Shown piece after piece: positions 1 to 6,684 of a DNA stretch of 7,513 nt. Position numbers and translations under genes: made by a program. Location of the stretch: positions 6,342 to 13,854 of the forward strand of contig DBWK01000101.1 in the NCBI GenBank assembly GCA_002308875.1, read 5' to 3'. The first letter of the stretch is position 1; the number at the start of each line of letters is the position of its first letter. Source of the stretch: Treponema sp. UBA1240. Lineage in GTDB: Bacteria; Spirochaetota; Spirochaetia; Treponematales; Treponemataceae. The notes beneath the pieces were generated by a model. It was not told where the DNA came from, ran no database searches, and worked only from the letters and a program-made list of their open reading frames with translations.

Positions 1-60
1 AAAAGCGAAGGAGATGGTTTATATAAACAGGTAAGAGTTATTTACAAAGGGAGTAGATAA
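1..60 (+). CDS. C-terminal end of an upstream gene (partial)
   Basis: Frame 1 is open from the left edge to a TAA at 58-60 and encodes 19 residues ending in VRVIYKGSR. The alternating hydrophobic and charged pattern (LYKQVRVIYKG) looks like a terminal beta strand, and the next gene begins in the same frame immediately after the stop, as expected for adjacent genes of one operon. Nineteen codons are too few to identify a family, and a chance open stretch cannot be excluded. If real, this gene is cotranscribed and probably translationally coupled with the gene starting at 61. Confidence 0.5.
   Translation, partial: KSEGDGLYKQVRVIYKGSR
46..53 (+). promoter_or_regulatory. Ribosome binding site for the TTG-started gene at 61
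   Basis: AAAGGGAG lies 7 nt upstream of the TTG at 61. An in-frame TAA sits immediately before this TTG, so the reading frame cannot extend further upstream. The site lies inside the 3' end of the preceding reading frame, so translation of that frame would pass over it. Confidence 0.6.
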
Positions 61-858
61 TTGACAAGAAAATTAATTGCTGTTATCTGTTTATTTCTTT
101 TAGCCGGCTGTCTTTTTGCGGAAGGAAATTTATCCTTAAGCGATATTTTTTCAGCTGATATTGTAGAACAACTGCAAAGTGAAAAGAAAATTGAAAAAAC
201 AGTTTATATGGAAGAATACGAACCAAGCCTTTTTCCAAAAACTGCTTTAGGCACAACAGTTCCGTCTTTGTGGGAAAAAAGCGGAAAAACAACAAAACCT
301 GTTTTTTATTATGAAGCGCTGACAATTTTTGAAAAAAAGAATCCTACGGAAGTTGGAGCTGAAATAAAGGATATTTCCGTTATAATGCGTTCAATTTCGT
401 CTTTGGAAGGAATGGAATATTATTCCCCTTCCAGAAAAAAAATGAGAACACTTTATGACGAATCTTATGTTATTGCAAGCCCTGAAGACAAAACAAAAAT
501 TCCCGATCCAGTTGAAGGGAGCGCAGATGGTCTTTCTTTGTATGCGGTGCAGAAAGATTTAACGTTTGGACGTTACATTTACGAATACAATTACAAAGAA
601 AATCAAAATGAAGTGTTAACGATTTGTTCCAACTACGATGCAATACGGTTTTTGGGAATTCCTATAATCAAAGCAGACAATCTCATTATTTCAACGGAGA
701 TACTTGATCTCGGTGATACGATGGTTATGTATGCGCTGGTTGAAGCTGATGTTGCATCTGTATCATTAATAGAAAACAAACTTAAAAAATCTTTTGCTGC
801 AAGGGTTGAAGCGTTGTCTACCTGGTTTGCAGAAATGTATTCAAAACTGAATTCGTAA
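61..858 (+). CDS. Uncharacterised exported protein, probable lipoprotein (DUF6675-like)
   Basis: This 265-residue protein has a short basic N-terminus (TRK), a hydrophobic core and a good lipobox, LAGC, with the modifiable cysteine at residue 17. Cleavage by signal peptidase I after LFA (residue 20) is an alternative. It is therefore envelope-located, probably lipid-anchored. The mature part is soluble, with an aromatic-rich middle (FYYEALTIF near 82-90; YIYEYNY near 172-178) and an amphipathic helix at about 234-263. I recognise no catalytic motif. From memory it resembles an uncharacterised treponemal family (DUF6675), but I could not confirm this. The start is TTG with a good ribosome binding site; the next ATG would remove the signal peptide. 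Only 23 nt separate it from the isomerase gene downstream, so the two probably share an operon. Function unknown; that it is a real gene is near certain. Confidence 0.85.
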   Translation: MTRKLIAVICLFLLAGCLFAEGNLSLSDIFSADIVEQLQSEKKIEKTVYMEEYEPSLFPKTALGTTVPSLWEKSGKTTKPVFYYEALTIFEKKNPTEVGAEIKDISVIMRSISSLEGMEYYSPSRKKMRTLYDESYVIASPEDKTKIPDPVEGSADGLSLYAVQKDLTFGRYIYEYNYKENQNEVLTICSNYDAIRFLGIPIIKADNLIISTEILDLGDTMVMYALVEADVASVSLIENKLKKSFAARVEALSTWFAEMYSKLNS

Positions 859-871
859 GATTACTAAGATT

Positions 872-876
872 GGAGG
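872..876 (+). promoter_or_regulatory. Ribosome binding site deciding the isomerase start at 882
   Basis: GGAGG lies 5 nt before the ATG at 882. The TTG at 870 in the same frame overlaps this site and has no ribosome binding site of its own, so ATG 882 is the start. Confidence 0.85.
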
Positions 877-881
877 TAGCT

Positions 882-1913
882 ATGAAAAAAATTGTACTGT
901 TTTTTGTATTGGCTTTTTCAATATTATCATTTGGAGGATGCGATACTATGGAAAATAGTTTAAAAGCAATAGAAGGAAAAGACGGCGTTTTTGCCATAAT
1001 TGAAACAACAAGAGGAAATATTGTTTTGCAGCTGTATTACAAAGAAACTCCTCTGACTGTTACAAATTTTGTCGGTTTGGCGGAGGGTACGCTCGATGCT
1101 GCAAACGGTAAACCTTATTACGATGGACTTAAGTTTCACCGTGTAATAAGCAAGGCAAACGGCGACAAGCAGGATTTTATGATTCAGGGCGGCGACCCCA
1201 CCGGTACAGGAATGGGCGGTCCGGGATACCGTTTTGCTGATGAAATTGTTCCAAATCTTAAGTTTTCAGGTCCGGGTGTTCTGGCTATGGCAAACGCCGG
1301 GGCGGGAACAAACGGAAGTCAGTTTTTTATTACACATGTTGCAACACCGTGGCTGGACGGAAAGCACACAATTTTTGGCAAAGTTATTACAGGACAAAAT
1401 GTTGTAAACAAAACGCTCCAGAACGATGTAATGAAAAAAATTACAATCGTAAGACAGGGTGAAGAAGCACAGAAGTTTACAGCTACACAGGCTGATTTTG
1501 ACAGAATTGTAAAGGAAAACGAAAATAAAGCCCGCTCTCAGCTTGAGGCCTATATGGATAAATATTCTACCGGCTTTGAAAAACTGGATAACGGTTTAAG
1601 ATATAAGATTCTGAAAGAAGGAAAGGGCGAAAAGGTAGGTACAGGAAAACAAGTTACAACCAAGTACAAGGGTTATTTTGTCGACGGACGTGTTTTTGAC
1701 AGTACTGATATGCATGACCCCATTGAATTTGAAACTGGTGCAGGAAAAATGATTCCCGGTTTTGACCTGATGGTTCAGGATATGAAGCTGAACGAAAAGA
1801 GAACGGTTCTTTTGCCGCCGGATCTTGCATACGGCGAAAGAGGAGCAGGAAGAGTAATTCCACCAAACACGCCGATTATGTTTGACATTGAAGTAATTGA
1901 AGTTACAGACTGA
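882..1913 (+). CDS. Dual-family peptidyl-prolyl isomerase lipoprotein (cyclophilin-FKBP fusion)
   Basis: This 343-residue protein catalyses cis-trans isomerisation of Xaa-Pro bonds and carries two unrelated isomerase domains. The signal peptide ends in FGGC with Cys20; Phe at -3 is atypical for E. coli but fits the relaxed spirochete lipobox. The cyclophilin domain (about 35-195) shows FHRV with the catalytic-type Arg87, MIQGGD (100-105), GSQFF (145-149) and WLDGKHTIFG (157-166), matching the active-site residues of cyclophilin A. A charged, probably helical linker (about 200-228) leads to an FKBP domain (about 235-341) with YKGYFVDGRVFDST (262-275), PGFD (292-295), LAYGERG (315-321) and IPPNTP (326-331), so the binding-pocket aromatics and Asp273 are present. 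Both domains look intact. A cyclophilin-first dual immunophilin is, from memory, known in Treponema denticola. It is likely a periplasm-facing or surface folding catalyst, read together with the gene upstream. Confidence 0.95.
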   Translation: MKKIVLFFVLAFSILSFGGCDTMENSLKAIEGKDGVFAIIETTRGNIVLQLYYKETPLTVTNFVGLAEGTLDAANGKPYYDGLKFHRVISKANGDKQDFMIQGGDPTGTGMGGPGYRFADEIVPNLKFSGPGVLAMANAGAGTNGSQFFITHVATPWLDGKHTIFGKVITGQNVVNKTLQNDVMKKITIVRQGEEAQKFTATQADFDRIVKENENKARSQLEAYMDKYSTGFEKLDNGLRYKILKEGKGEKVGTGKQVTTKYKGYFVDGRVFDSTDMHDPIEFETGAGKMIPGFDLMVQDMKLNEKRTVLLPPDLAYGERGAGRVIPPNTPIMFDIEVIEVTD

Positions 1914-1931
1914 TAAAGCTTTGTCAGATAC

Positions 1932-1967
1932 AAAAAGGACTGTCTTAAGGCAGTCTTTTTCTTTTTT
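1932..1967. terminator. Bidirectional rho-independent terminator
   Basis: A hairpin with stem GACTGTC (1938-1944), loop TTAA and GGCAGTC (1949-1955) is one T-G wobble short of a perfect 7-bp stem. It is extended by a G-T wobble and AAAA/TTTT pairing. On the + strand it is followed by TTTTTCTTTTTT (1956-1967); on the - strand the stem is followed by CTTTTT. It begins 19-25 nt past the isomerase stop at 1913 and about 16 nt past the leftward gene's stop at 1971, so one structure can end both convergent transcripts. Confidence 0.9.
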
Positions 1968-1970
1968 AAA

Positions 1971-3179
1971 CTAATTAATGTTTAAGATGTAAGCTCCGCT
2001 TTTTTTATCCCTTAAAAGTGTTTTTGCAGAAGCTTGAGAAATGTTTATTACTAGCTCAGTACCACTTTTAAGTTTTCGTGTTGAACTTCCCGTTACAAGA
2101 ATCAAACCAAGTGTGGAACAAGCGTATTTTCCAAACTGGTTGTCCGGTAATTTTATTATGTCAGAAAAAATCCGCAGTGTAAGAAAGTCTTTTTCAACCG
2201 GTTTATGAAAATTTGAAACAAAGGTAAAAGATAGAGTTACGTTTTCCTTTGGCAGCAACGCTTTTGATGACAAAGTAAGCAGTTTTTGAGGCGCATATTT
2301 TGCATCCAGCGTAAAATGGCACCATTTTTTGCTCTTGGCACTGCACATGGGGCAGATTTCATAATGCGGACATGGAGAAATAATAGAAAAATCGTTTTTT
2401 ACAAAATAATTTCTAAGCAGCGCCGTAAAATGAGAATCTTTCGGGATTCCAGGTTCCATAATAAGCAGCGCCGAATTCGTGCTTACATACGACAAAAGAA
2501 TGCGGGCGTAATCTTTAGCGAGAGATTCCAGCGATTTAGCGGAATTTTGGATAAGCTCGTTAAACATATTACCGCAAGTTATTAATGAAACTTTTTGTCT
2601 TATTTCTGTTCCAAGTTCTCCCTTTACGCGGATAATCTTCCAAGGGTCACTGCTGTTTGGGGCAGGACACGCCGCGGCGGCGGAAAGAAACAATTCTTCA
2701 CCAAGTTTCATTGCTGTTTGCGAAATATCCAAAACGTAAAAGGTAAGATTTAGATTACGCAGTTCCGGTCGCGAAAGCCATAGTGCAATCGGAATTGTAA
2801 GCGGACCAGAACCAATGTCCAGAAGAACTGAATTATTTTTCAAAAAATAAAATGATTTTGTGGGAAACGAAGCAAACAGCGATGTAAATTTGTACAGATT
2901 CCACCACTGAAAATAATGTGCATAAGAAAGCAAATTAACCTGGTTGTTCATATAGCCCAGTCTGCGGTCACTTCGCTCATCTGTCAGCTTATGTGACAGC
3001 TCGTTTATGTTTTTGGGCAGATACTGAGTTTGTTTGGAATTCAGCGGATAAATGTTTTGTATTGCAGAGTCAAAAGAATTCAAAAAAGAAGTAGCATCAG
3101 GAGAAATTCTGCCAAAAGTATTGTTTGTTACTTTGTATGGGAAAAACGCTTCTTTCTTTTTGTTGTCATTTTTCTCCAT
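1971..3179 (-). CDS. Rsm22-like SAM-dependent methyltransferase (ribosomal small-subunit family)
   Basis: This 402-residue protein matches the Rsm22/METTL17 family, linked to small-ribosomal-subunit maturation. A class I methyltransferase fold is indicated by LLDIGSGPLTIP (motif I, 119-130), YVLDIS (148-153) for the SAM ribose, and NMFNEL (204-209). The family signatures MEPGIPKDS (241-249) and CPHYEICP...WCHF (270-289) follow. Cysteines 270, 276, 279 and 287 are clustered, and Cys354 lies in the C-terminal beta-rich part. In the mitochondrial homologue METTL17 the equivalent cysteines are reported to hold a 4Fe-4S cluster. Whether the bacterial protein methylates rRNA or acts only as an assembly factor is not settled. 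The start is ATG 3179, 1 nt after the MerR gene's stop, with AAGGTGA upstream; the alternative ATG at 3224 would overlap that gene by 44 nt without a comparable site. Last gene of the leftward operon. Confidence 0.85.
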   Translation of the reverse strand: MEKNDNKKKEAFFPYKVTNNTFGRISPDATSFLNSFDSAIQNIYPLNSKQTQYLPKNINELSHKLTDERSDRRLGYMNNQVNLLSYAHYFQWWNLYKFTSLFASFPTKSFYFLKNNSVLLDIGSGPLTIPIALWLSRPELRNLNLTFYVLDISQTAMKLGEELFLSAAAACPAPNSSDPWKIIRVKGELGTEIRQKVSLITCGNMFNELIQNSAKSLESLAKDYARILLSYVSTNSALLIMEPGIPKDSHFTALLRNYFVKNDFSIISPCPHYEICPMCSAKSKKWCHFTLDAKYAPQKLLTLSSKALLPKENVTLSFTFVSNFHKPVEKDFLTLRIFSDIIKLPDNQFGKYACSTLGLILVTGSSTRKLKSGTELVINISQASAKTLLRDKKSGAYILNIN

Positions 3180-3180
3180 T

Positions 3181-3507
3181 TTAGTCTTCACCTTTTTGCG
3201 CCTGGATAATCCGGTAAATATCAATCAATTCGTTTTTCAGCATGTTTATTTCTTTAACCATATTGGCATTGTCAGAGTTTGTCGCTTCAAAAACGAGCTG
3301 TTCTTGTGCGCCTTCAACCGTGTATTTTTTTTCTTGAATCAGGTGTTTAAGTCTTAGGATTATCTGCACATCCCTTGAAGAATACAACCTTCTGCCGAAA
3401 GAGTCTTTCTGCGGTGACAAAAACGGAATATTTTCTTCCCAGTACCTTAAAACATGAGATTTTACGCCTGTCAATTTTTCAACTTCACCTGTGGTTAGAG
3501 CTGCCAT
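3181..3507 (-). CDS. Small MerR-family transcriptional regulator
   Basis: The 108-residue protein is a DNA-binding regulator of the MerR superfamily. An N-terminal winged helix-turn-helix shows LTTGEVEKLTGVKSHVLRYWEE (residues 4-25), with the hallmark RYWE, then the wing region FGRRLYSSRDV (37-47) and a second helical unit (48-70). A C-terminal helix (about 82-104) with regularly spaced hydrophobics would be the dimerising coiled coil. There is no metal- or ligand-binding extension with cysteines, so the effector is not predictable. I chose ATG 3507 because AAAGGA lies 6 nt upstream and homologues begin close to the helix-turn-helix; ATG 3540 gives 119 residues and a larger overlap with der. 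It overlaps der by 23 nt and is followed after 1 nt by the Rsm22-like gene, so it is cotranscribed with both. Its target is unknown; the operon's own promoter is a candidate. Confidence 0.85.
   Translation of the reverse strand: MAALTTGEVEKLTGVKSHVLRYWEENIPFLSPQKDSFGRRLYSSRDVQIILRLKHLIQEKKYTVEGAQEQLVFEATNSDNANMVKEINMLKNELIDIYRIIQAQKGED
3188..3194 (-). promoter_or_regulatory. Ribosome binding site for the Rsm22-like gene
   Basis: Read on the - strand, AAGGTGA lies 8 nt before the ATG at 3179. It sits in the last codons of the MerR-type gene and selects the shorter start over the ATG at 3224. Confidence 0.75.
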
Positions 3508-4963
3508 TGGAATTCCTTTGGGAATTTCTGGATTTTTCATATGATTCCCAGTTTTTACGGCTTGCTTTTAATTCAATTTCAACCGGTATCTGCGAAAAGC
3601 CTAAATCATTACGTATTCTGTTTTTCAGGAATGTAAGATACGTTTTAGGAACAACTTCCGGTCGTGTGCAGAAAATCAGGAATTTTACAGGATTTGTACT
3701 TGTCTGAACGATGTAACGAACTTTAAAACGTCCCGCAAGACTTGCAGGCGGCGGATAAGATTGAACCCACTCTTTTAATGCATTGTTTAAAATTCCGGTT
3801 TCTATTTTTTTGGAAAGTTGTCCGTAAATTTCTATTGCCTTATCCAGAAGATTTTTCACGCCCTCACCTTTTAATGCGGAGAGTGGAAGAATTGGCGCAT
3901 AACTCATTTGACCGAACATAATTTTTATATATTCTTCCGTTTTTCGGAAAGTTTTTTTATCCTGTTCCTGTGTGTCCCATTTGTTTAATACGAATATAAT
4001 TCCCAAGCCTCTTTCGCACGCCAGTGAAATTATTTTTTTATCTTGTTCCGCCAAACCTTCCTGCGCATCTATCATATGGAAAACAATATCCGCTTTGTCC
4101 AGAGACTTTATTGCACGGTTTACTGAATAATATTCAATGTTTTCTGTGACCTTTGACTTTTTGCGGATTCCTGCAGTATCGATAATGTGAAATTTTTTAT
4201 CCCTGTAGTCAAAATCCCCTTCAACAATGTCTCTTGTTGTTCCGGCATAATCGCTCACAATTGAAGAATCTGAATGTGTAAGCCTGTTTGAAAGTGTGGA
4301 TTTTCCGGTATTCGGTTTACCGATAATGGCGATGTTTATTCGTTTTTCTTCTTCACCTTCTTCAACGGCGGAAAAATCAAGATGTTTGATAATGGTTTCT
4401 TCAAGTTCGGGAATGTGGTCGCCATGTTCCGCACTTATAAAAAGCAGTGAATCAAAGCCGTATTGGTAAAAGTTGTAAGCTTCTTCCTGTCGTCTGCCGC
4501 CCTCAGTTTTGTTGACGGCTGCAATAAGTTTGTTCCAGTACGGGCGCAGTAAGGCGATGAGTTCCTCGTCTTCAGCGGTTATGGTTCCAGCTTCCAGTAA
4601 CAGTAGGATTAAATCCGCTTTTTTAAGCGAAGACAGAGTTTTTTCAACTACAAGTTCATCCATCATAGCTTCTACTGAGCCTGTTTCGCGTTCAAGCTTA
4701 AAGCCGCCTGTATCCATAAGACGAACCGGATAACCGGCGATAAAACAATTTTCTTCTATAGGGTCGCGCGTTACACCGGGAGTAGGGTCTGTTATTGCTC
4801 TGCGCTGGCCGAGCAGTCTGTTAAAGAGCGTTGATTTTCCCACGTTTGGACGGCCTGCAATAACGATTAAAGGCAGATTATGATATTTTTTTTCGGGATC
4901 AAAGGGCAGAGACTTTTCTGTTTCTAAAATTTCGTCATTCAGCGGTAAATTGTCTTTTTTCAT
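3485..4963 (-). CDS. der: Ribosome-assembly GTPase Der (EngA)
   Basis: Der is the essential double GTPase that binds the 50S subunit during its assembly. This 492-residue copy has GTPase domain 1 with GRPNVGKS (37-44), GVTRD (63-67), DTGG (84-87) and a divergent G4 motif NKTE (151-154). After an acidic linker (200-206), GTPase domain 2 has GKPNTGKS (215-222), GTTRD (241-245), DTAG (262-265), NKWD (327-330) and SALKGEG (362-368). A KH-like RNA-binding domain (about 383-468) follows with YPPPA, VRYIVQTST and FLKNRIR. There are about 30 residues before the first P-loop, longer than usual, and a polar Ser/Asn/Arg tail (470-492), part of which is encoded where it overlaps the MerR-type gene. The ATG forms an ATGA overlap with the ptsI stop, and the only Shine-Dalgarno candidate (GGAA, 9 nt away) is weak, so translation is probably coupled to ptsI. 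Confidence 0.97.
   Translation of the reverse strand: MKKDNLPLNDEILETEKSLPFDPEKKYHNLPLIVIAGRPNVGKSTLFNRLLGQRRAITDPTPGVTRDPIEENCFIAGYPVRLMDTGGFKLERETGSVEAMMDELVVEKTLSSLKKADLILLLLEAGTITAEDEELIALLRPYWNKLIAAVNKTEGGRRQEEAYNFYQYGFDSLLFISAEHGDHIPELEETIIKHLDFSAVEEGEEEKRINIAIIGKPNTGKSTLSNRLTHSDSSIVSDYAGTTRDIVEGDFDYRDKKFHIIDTAGIRKKSKVTENIEYYSVNRAIKSLDKADIVFHMIDAQEGLAEQDKKIISLACERGLGIIFVLNKWDTQEQDKKTFRKTEEYIKIMFGQMSYAPILPLSALKGEGVKNLLDKAIEIYGQLSKKIETGILNNALKEWVQSYPPPASLAGRFKVRYIVQTSTNPVKFLIFCTRPEVVPKTYLTFLKNRIRNDLGFSQIPVEIELKASRKNWESYEKSRNSQRNSNGSSNHR
3514..3519 (-). promoter_or_regulatory. Ribosome binding site for the MerR-type gene
   Basis: On the - strand AAAGGA precedes ATG 3507 by 6 nt. It is embedded in the final codons of der and overlaps a GGAATTCC palindrome (3509-3516). 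The alternative ATG at 3540 has only GGGA nearby. Confidence 0.6.
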
Positions 4964-6678
4964 TTACAAAGATTCCGTTTTAAAAGGTTATTTATTTTTG
5001 ATACAGTTGGTGTATTTAAAGCTTTTTTGCTAATACTTTGGAATTCTGCGACTGTAAACTGTATTAAAGTATCTTTTGCTGCGGGAAGCATTGAAGAACT
5101 CATACTAAATTCCCGTATACCCATACCAGTTAAAAGGGCAATTCCTTCCGGACGCGAAGCAAACTCCCCGCAAACTGAAACAGGAATAACGTGTTTCTGT
5201 GCGTTTTTTACGGTTGTGTTGATAAGACGTAGTACGGCAGGATGAGTTTCGTTGTAATAATCGGAAACATGGCTGTTATCTCTGTCAACGCTCAGCGAAT
5301 ACTGTGTCAGGTCGTTTGTTCCTATTGAAAAAAAATCGCATTTTTTTACAAGAAAATCCGAAGTTAATGCGGCTGCTGGTGTTTCTATCATCACTCCAAG
5401 AGGAATATCTTCTTTAAAAGACAATTTTTCCTTTTTCAGTTCTGCTTTTACGGCTTTTACAATTCTTAGAATGTCATCAACTTCGTTGCAGGTTGTAATC
5501 ATTGGAAACATGATTTTCAAGTTTCCATAAACACTTGCGCGGTATAATGCCCGCAGTTGGGTTATGAAAATGGCTTCGTTGTCTAGAGAAAAACGAATTC
5601 CACGCCAACCTAGCAGTGGGTTTTCTTCATGCAAATTCTTATAGTCTGTACTGCTTATTACTTTGTCAGCGCCTATGTCAAGCGTACGAATGGTAACAGG
5701 CTTGTCTTTCATTATTTGGAGAACTTTTTTATATTCTAAAAACTGTTCTTCTTCCGAAAGGAAACGGTTTTCCTTTATAAAAAGAAATTCTGTTCTAAAA
5801 AGTCCTATTCCGTCAGCGCCGTTCTGCAGGGCGGTTTCTGCTTCTTCCGGAGTGCTTATATTTGCATATAACAAAACAGGAACATCGTCTTTTGTTTTTG
5901 CGGGCTGCTTTTTCAGCGTGGAATAGTATCGGGATTCTTTAAGTTCTTTCCGTTCTTTTTCCGAATATTCATCTATGGTTTTTTGATCGGGATTTATGAT
6001 AACTATTCCCTTTGTGCCGTCAACAATTACATCTTCGTTGTTGCGGGCAGTTTTTAGAATGGAATTTGCACCGAAAACCGCCGGAATGTTGTAATTTCTG
6101 ATGAGTATTGCAAAGTGGCTGTTTGGACCGCCTTCTTCCAGTATAATGGCAAGAGGTTTCTTTTTTTCCAGTGCAACGGCATCGGTTGGTTGCAGATTTT
6201 TGGCAAGAATTACAGCGTTTTGTGGAACTTCGTCAAAACTGTGTCTTGCAGTACCATTCAAAATACGTGTTACACGACCATAAATATCGCAAATGTCGTC
6301 AGCCCGTTGCTTAAGATAATCGTCATTTGTTGCTCTGAGCTGTTCCGCCGCCTGCTGATACTTTGTAAAAACAATGTAAGCTATATTAAAAAGTTTGGTG
6401 CTGAATTCCTGCTTGATTTCGTTTATAAAAATCTGGTCATCCAGCATAAGCATATAACTTTCAAAAATCTTTTTTTCGTCTGGGTTTTTGGAATTTGATA
6501 AAGATGCTAAATCATTCTTAACTTGTGAAACGGCATTAAAAAATTGATTCCACTGTGGTTCAATTTCTTCGGGTTTTATTGTGCTTTTTATTATTGTTGA
6601 TTCATTTTCTGCGCGGATTATAAAAATCCTACCTTTGCAACAGCCCTTTGAAATCGGAATACCATTTACAATGTTCAT
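4960..6678 (-). CDS. ptsI: Phosphoenolpyruvate-protein phosphotransferase (PTS enzyme I)
   Basis: Enzyme I takes phosphate from PEP onto a histidine and passes it to HPr, the first cytoplasmic step of the PTS. The 572 residues match the family's usual length. An N-terminal swivelling domain with an inserted HPr-binding helical part carries the phosphoacceptor His188 in GGPNSHFAI (183-191). The C-terminal PEP-binding barrel shows GIGLFRTEFLF (290-300), TLDIGADK (332-339), ENPLLGWRGIR (352-362), MIETPAAA (430-437), SIGTNDLTQYSLSVDRDN (451-468) and VCGE (502-505) with the proton-donor Cys503. All catalytic residues are present, but the loop before the histidine is unusual (GGPNSH where GGRTSH or GGxTSH is typical). 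First gene of the leftward operon. No Shine-Dalgarno precedes the ATG and the promoter lies only 6 nt upstream, implying a leaderless mRNA. No HPr or EII gene is in view. Confidence 0.97.
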   Translation of the reverse strand: MNIVNGIPISKGCCKGRIFIIRAENESTIIKSTIKPEEIEPQWNQFFNAVSQVKNDLASLSNSKNPDEKKIFESYMLMLDDQIFINEIKQEFSTKLFNIAYIVFTKYQQAAEQLRATNDDYLKQRADDICDIYGRVTRILNGTARHSFDEVPQNAVILAKNLQPTDAVALEKKKPLAIILEEGGPNSHFAILIRNYNIPAVFGANSILKTARNNEDVIVDGTKGIVIINPDQKTIDEYSEKERKELKESRYYSTLKKQPAKTKDDVPVLLYANISTPEEAETALQNGADGIGLFRTEFLFIKENRFLSEEEQFLEYKKVLQIMKDKPVTIRTLDIGADKVISSTDYKNLHEENPLLGWRGIRFSLDNEAIFITQLRALYRASVYGNLKIMFPMITTCNEVDDILRIVKAVKAELKKEKLSFKEDIPLGVMIETPAAALTSDFLVKKCDFFSIGTNDLTQYSLSVDRDNSHVSDYYNETHPAVLRLINTTVKNAQKHVIPVSVCGEFASRPEGIALLTGMGIREFSMSSSMLPAAKDTLIQFTVAEFQSISKKALNTPTVSKINNLLKRNLCK

Positions 6679-6684
6679 AAAAAT

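Noticed and set aside
8..34. AAGGAG followed by an ATG and a six-codon reading frame ending at 34
   Set aside because: The ATG at 14 overlaps the purine run with no spacing, and the frame is too short; frame 1 across the same bases reads better as the end of an upstream gene.
61..89. TTGACA at 61-66 resembling a -35 element
   Set aside because: It is the start codon and next codon of the gene at 61; the hexamer 17 nt downstream (TATCTG) is a poor -10.
870..881. TTG at 870 as an earlier start for the isomerase
   Set aside because: It overlaps the GGAGG that serves ATG 882 and has no binding site of its own; the added residues put acidic Glu before the signal peptide.
2286..2585. 99-codon open frame on the + strand opposite the Rsm22-like gene
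   Set aside because: Antisense to clear methyltransferase motifs and without a recognisable domain.
2665..2682. GCCGCGGCGGCGG run in an AT-rich gene as a possible repeat or insertion
   Set aside because: It encodes a short Ala run in a variable segment of the Rsm22-like protein; too short to call a repeat element.
3446..3474. Promoter-like TTGACA-N17-TTTAAG on the - strand inside the MerR-type gene
   Set aside because: The bases encode conserved helix-turn-helix residues, the -10 matches only 4 of 6, and the downstream gene is already served by the operon. An internal promoter is not excluded but not supported.
5662..5682. TTGACA on the - strand inside ptsI
   Set aside because: It encodes the conserved Leu-Asp-Ile of the DIGADK motif, and no acceptable -10 lies at 16-18 nt.
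6115..6498. 127-codon open frame on the + strand opposite ptsI
   Set aside because: Antisense to a well-supported enzyme I gene, with no family resemblance; a frame shadow.
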